A program made the translations under genes and the position numbers. Source: Austropuccinia psidii (lineage: Eukaryota; Basidiomycota; Pucciniomycetes; Pucciniales; Sphaerophragmiaceae). Taken from it: a DNA stretch of 64,000 nt. The notes beneath the pieces were generated by a model. It was given only the letters and a program-made list of their open reading frames with translations. It searched no databases and was not told the DNA's origin. Each line of letters opens with the position of its first letter. Positions within the stretch are counted from its first letter, which is position 1. The stretch is taken from contig JALGQZ010000009.1 of NCBI GenBank assembly GCA_023105745.1, positions 12,262,564-12,326,563 on the forward strand. The letters are read 5' to 3'. This document shows positions 61,599 through 64,000 of the stretch, piece after piece.

Positions 61599-63438
61599 TG
61601 TGAGCCTTAGAGGTAATTTCATATACCCAAAAGACCACAAATATAAAAAATAACATATTAATATAAATAAAATAAATTTATTTATATTATTAAAATAAAA
61701 AGAAAAAATATAAATATAAAATTATATTAAAAATAAAAAATTAATTATAATTTAAAAATAAAATTACTTTAAATTTTGTAAATATAAAATTACATTTATA
61801 CTTGAAAAATTTAAGTAAAAATGAAATTTTAACAAAATTGTGAAAAAATAAATAAATTTGGAAAAAAGTTAAATAAAATTTATTATAACTTTTTATCCAA
61901 TAAATAAACATATAAATTTTATTTCACCATTGGATTCCTCATAAAAAATCAGGTGGGGTCACCTCTGAGTGAAATTTTTGTAACTCAACTCTAAATAAGC
62001 TTAAATTAAGTTTTTAGTATTTTCAATACAAAAGTTGAAAATCCTCAAAACCTTAATTTAATTCACACCACATGTGGTGTTAACCATCAATTTTTGTGTT
62101 AAAATTGAGGTGTTGTGTTTAGTTTAGAAGTTATGAGGAATTGAAGTATTTTCAATTGAATTCAATTGAAATGTCAAAATGTGCGCGTGTATTACATAAG
62201 TGAACTTTGATTTACATATGAGGTGTCAATTATTACTGTATTGTACTGTACAATTGAATTGAATTACATATGTAGATTATAAGTATAATACATGATGAGG
62301 AATTAAAGGAAAAATAAATTGGAAAGATTAAATTTGGGGGGGAAAAGGAACTCCAGCTCTAAGGGGGAGCTAGACCCCCAAAATCCTTGCTGACAGGCGT
62401 GGGATGTCAAAATTCACGCAAAAGTTCATCACTTTTGGCCTGGAATTGAGTTACAGGGTCTGTGAACTCAATTGATGATGAGGTTTTGATACCAACTGGG
62501 GTAGTTTTAGCTGTTGCCAAGAGGGTAAAACTACCCTTAAGATAAAACAATCATAGTAAAAACAGTTTTAACTGGTTTCTACGCCTCTGACACACATTCT
62601 GACGTGTTTTGAAGGCTCTAGGCCTGGTATTGCTATAGTAATGGCTGATTTAAGGGTCTAAAATGGCTAAAAATGGCTAAAAATGGCTTAAACCAGCCCT
62701 TTTTTGGTCTAAACCAGGGTTCAATGATGCCATAATTGGCTTTTCTGTTGTCAGACTGTTTTTCACGACTGACAAGAATAAATTTTACTTTTGGAGTAAG
62801 AGAATTGATGGCTATAAAAGAATGTCTTCTTTGTCCCACTTTTCTCTTCATGTTAGAATCTTTTCCTTTTATTAATTAGTTTAAAACTGTTAAACCAATC
62901 AATCAAAGATTCCAACCACCACTTTTAAATCATTTTAATCCTTTTAACCACGTGAAAAAATCATTATAATCATTGTTTGTAACTCTTATAATCATTTTTA
63001 CCCCTGAACCACCCCAAAAGTGAATTAAAGCATCTTTCATCACTGTAAACTTTGTCACTTTGTTTCCAAATTCACTCTGGTCACTTTTGGGCGTGTTTTC
63101 TCTTTAATATTCTTTTTAAAGACTTTGTTCTTTAATTAATTGCTTGCAGTTCTTTGCTCAATTAATTCCAATTGAAATTGCTCTTGAAGAAATTTCTTTT
63201 GTAGCCTTAAAATATCTCTTGTAGAGTATTTTTTGGATAAATTTTTATTGTTGGTAAAACAATAAATTTTTATAATATTATTGTTTTATACTAATAAAGT
63301 TATAAACAATAAAATTGGTGTGTTTTCTCTTAAAAATAATATTTCATACTATTTTTAATTGATTTTTTACCTTATACAAATTTTGAGGACAGGAAAAGTA
63401 CTTGATTTTTAATCAAAGTTTCATATCCACACCTTACA
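61599..63438 (+). repeat. Element B2 3' LTR
   Basis: 1840 bp, nearly identical to 53335-55175. Small differences include the length of a G-run and the AGTGAGTTTAAAG/AGTGAATTAAAG site. Followed by TAAAG. Confidence 0.95.
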
Positions 63439-63443
63439 TAAAG

Positions 63444-64000
63444 TCTGAGTCACAATGATGGTTCCAAAAGGAAGAGTTGTGGAATCATAAGGGTAATTAT
63501 ATGAATACAGGACTCAAATTATGATCATTCAACTATGTAATATTAATCATAAATACTCTCAAGAGCACCAATTTTTACTGATTGGCACAATTTACCACCT
63601 TTAACCAAACAATTCCATGATCTTAATTGTGATTCAGGTTTATTTGTTTTAAATTGTGATTTTTACTCAGATATCTCACTTAATGGTTATTTTATACTTA
63701 CATTAAAAAAACAATTTATTATTCAATCATCATCAAAATAAATTATGTAAATTTTATGTATCATTATTTATCCTTATCAAGAGCACTATCAAAAATAAGG
63801 GGTGGGTAAACTTATTTCTTACACTATCCCTTATAGTGGAAGTTTTGGGGGAATGAGGATATATCCTCTTCAAAATTTGAAAACCAACTCAAGATTTTTA
63901 AATGGAGAGGGGGGCCCTTATCCAAAAAAAATATTATCAGAGAAAACATCAATCAATAAATATTAAAATCAATTTTAAATCATCTTATTATCATAATTTT
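63444..64000. other. Right flank, no gene seen
   Basis: AT-rich sequence past B2; it is the continuation of the locus that begins left of 53335. Inverted arms CACTAT/ATAGTG near 63823-63839. No ORF of note. Confidence 0.6.

Larger units (their letters stand above)
53335..63438 (+). mobile_element. Element B2: full-length, apparently intact chromovirus
   Basis: 10.1-kb Ty3 element with 1841-bp and 1840-bp LTRs (53335-55175, 61599-63438) that differ at only about seven or eight sites. It has a PBS region, leader exon, overlapping ORF, uninterrupted 1974-codon gag-pol and a polypurine tract. Target duplication TAAAG at 53330-53334 and 63439-63443. Every cis element expected for autonomous movement is present. 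The protease signature (DPG) is the one doubtful catalytic feature. Confidence 0.96.

Overview
The window is almost wholly retrotransposon-derived DNA from an AT-rich eukaryotic genome. It is most likely a filamentous basidiomycete, and probably a rust fungus (Pucciniales). This rests on the Ty3/chromovirus and Ty1/copia protein types, the copia Gag knuckle variant with an ENPHLRPP tail, short GT-AG introns of 64-86 nt, and dense nesting of TEs in about 30% GC DNA. I see no bacterial genes, rRNA, tRNA or CRISPR. Only one small spliced gene (27280-27771, minus) looks as if it could be host.

Left part (1-26545). A decayed Gag-retropepsin gene (element C, from ATG 404) is split at 3841 by a Ty3 chromovirus (element A, 3842-24569, minus strand, TSD AAAAC). 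A is itself split inside its protease by a second chromovirus (element B1, 9211-19268, plus strand, TSD CATTC). Removing each insert with one TSD copy restores the reading frame of its host. The C-terminal domain of C resumes at 24575-25102, and a broken paralogue of it lies at 25857-26545.

Middle part (26546-44856). A short low-complexity and hairpin-rich non-TE stretch is interrupted by two copia elements: E (29051-34151, plus, TSD CTACC) and D (34917-41910, minus, TSD AATAT). D carries a solo LTR of the B family (36520-38324, TSD ACATT) in its reverse transcriptase. Beyond D lies an array of about 17 units of a 30-nt motif (42086-44212). Its two interleaved stems covary between units in the manner of H-type pseudoknots. 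A second array of unrelated sequence but the same folding plan sits at 25190-25735.

Right part (44857-64000). A 6532-bp block (38325-44856) is repeated almost perfectly at 46803-53334. The LTR between the copies (44857-46802) is chimeric and has the mismatched flanks TAAAG and ACATT. This is the expected product of unequal crossing-over between the solo LTR and the 5' LTR of the next element. That element, B2 (53335-63438, TSD TAAAG), is a full-length chromovirus with an uninterrupted 1974-codon gag-pol frame.

The most interesting points are: (1) a second coding frame, apparently spliced, that overlaps the start of gag-pol in the B family and is recognisable in A. B1/B2 substitutions are mainly synonymous in this frame and mainly amino-acid-changing in the gag-pol frame. 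The gag-pol AUG lies inside the inferred intron, so splicing would choose the protein. (2) The two covarying pseudoknot-like arrays. (3) The LTR-LTR recombination duplication with a crossover mapped to about 60 bp.
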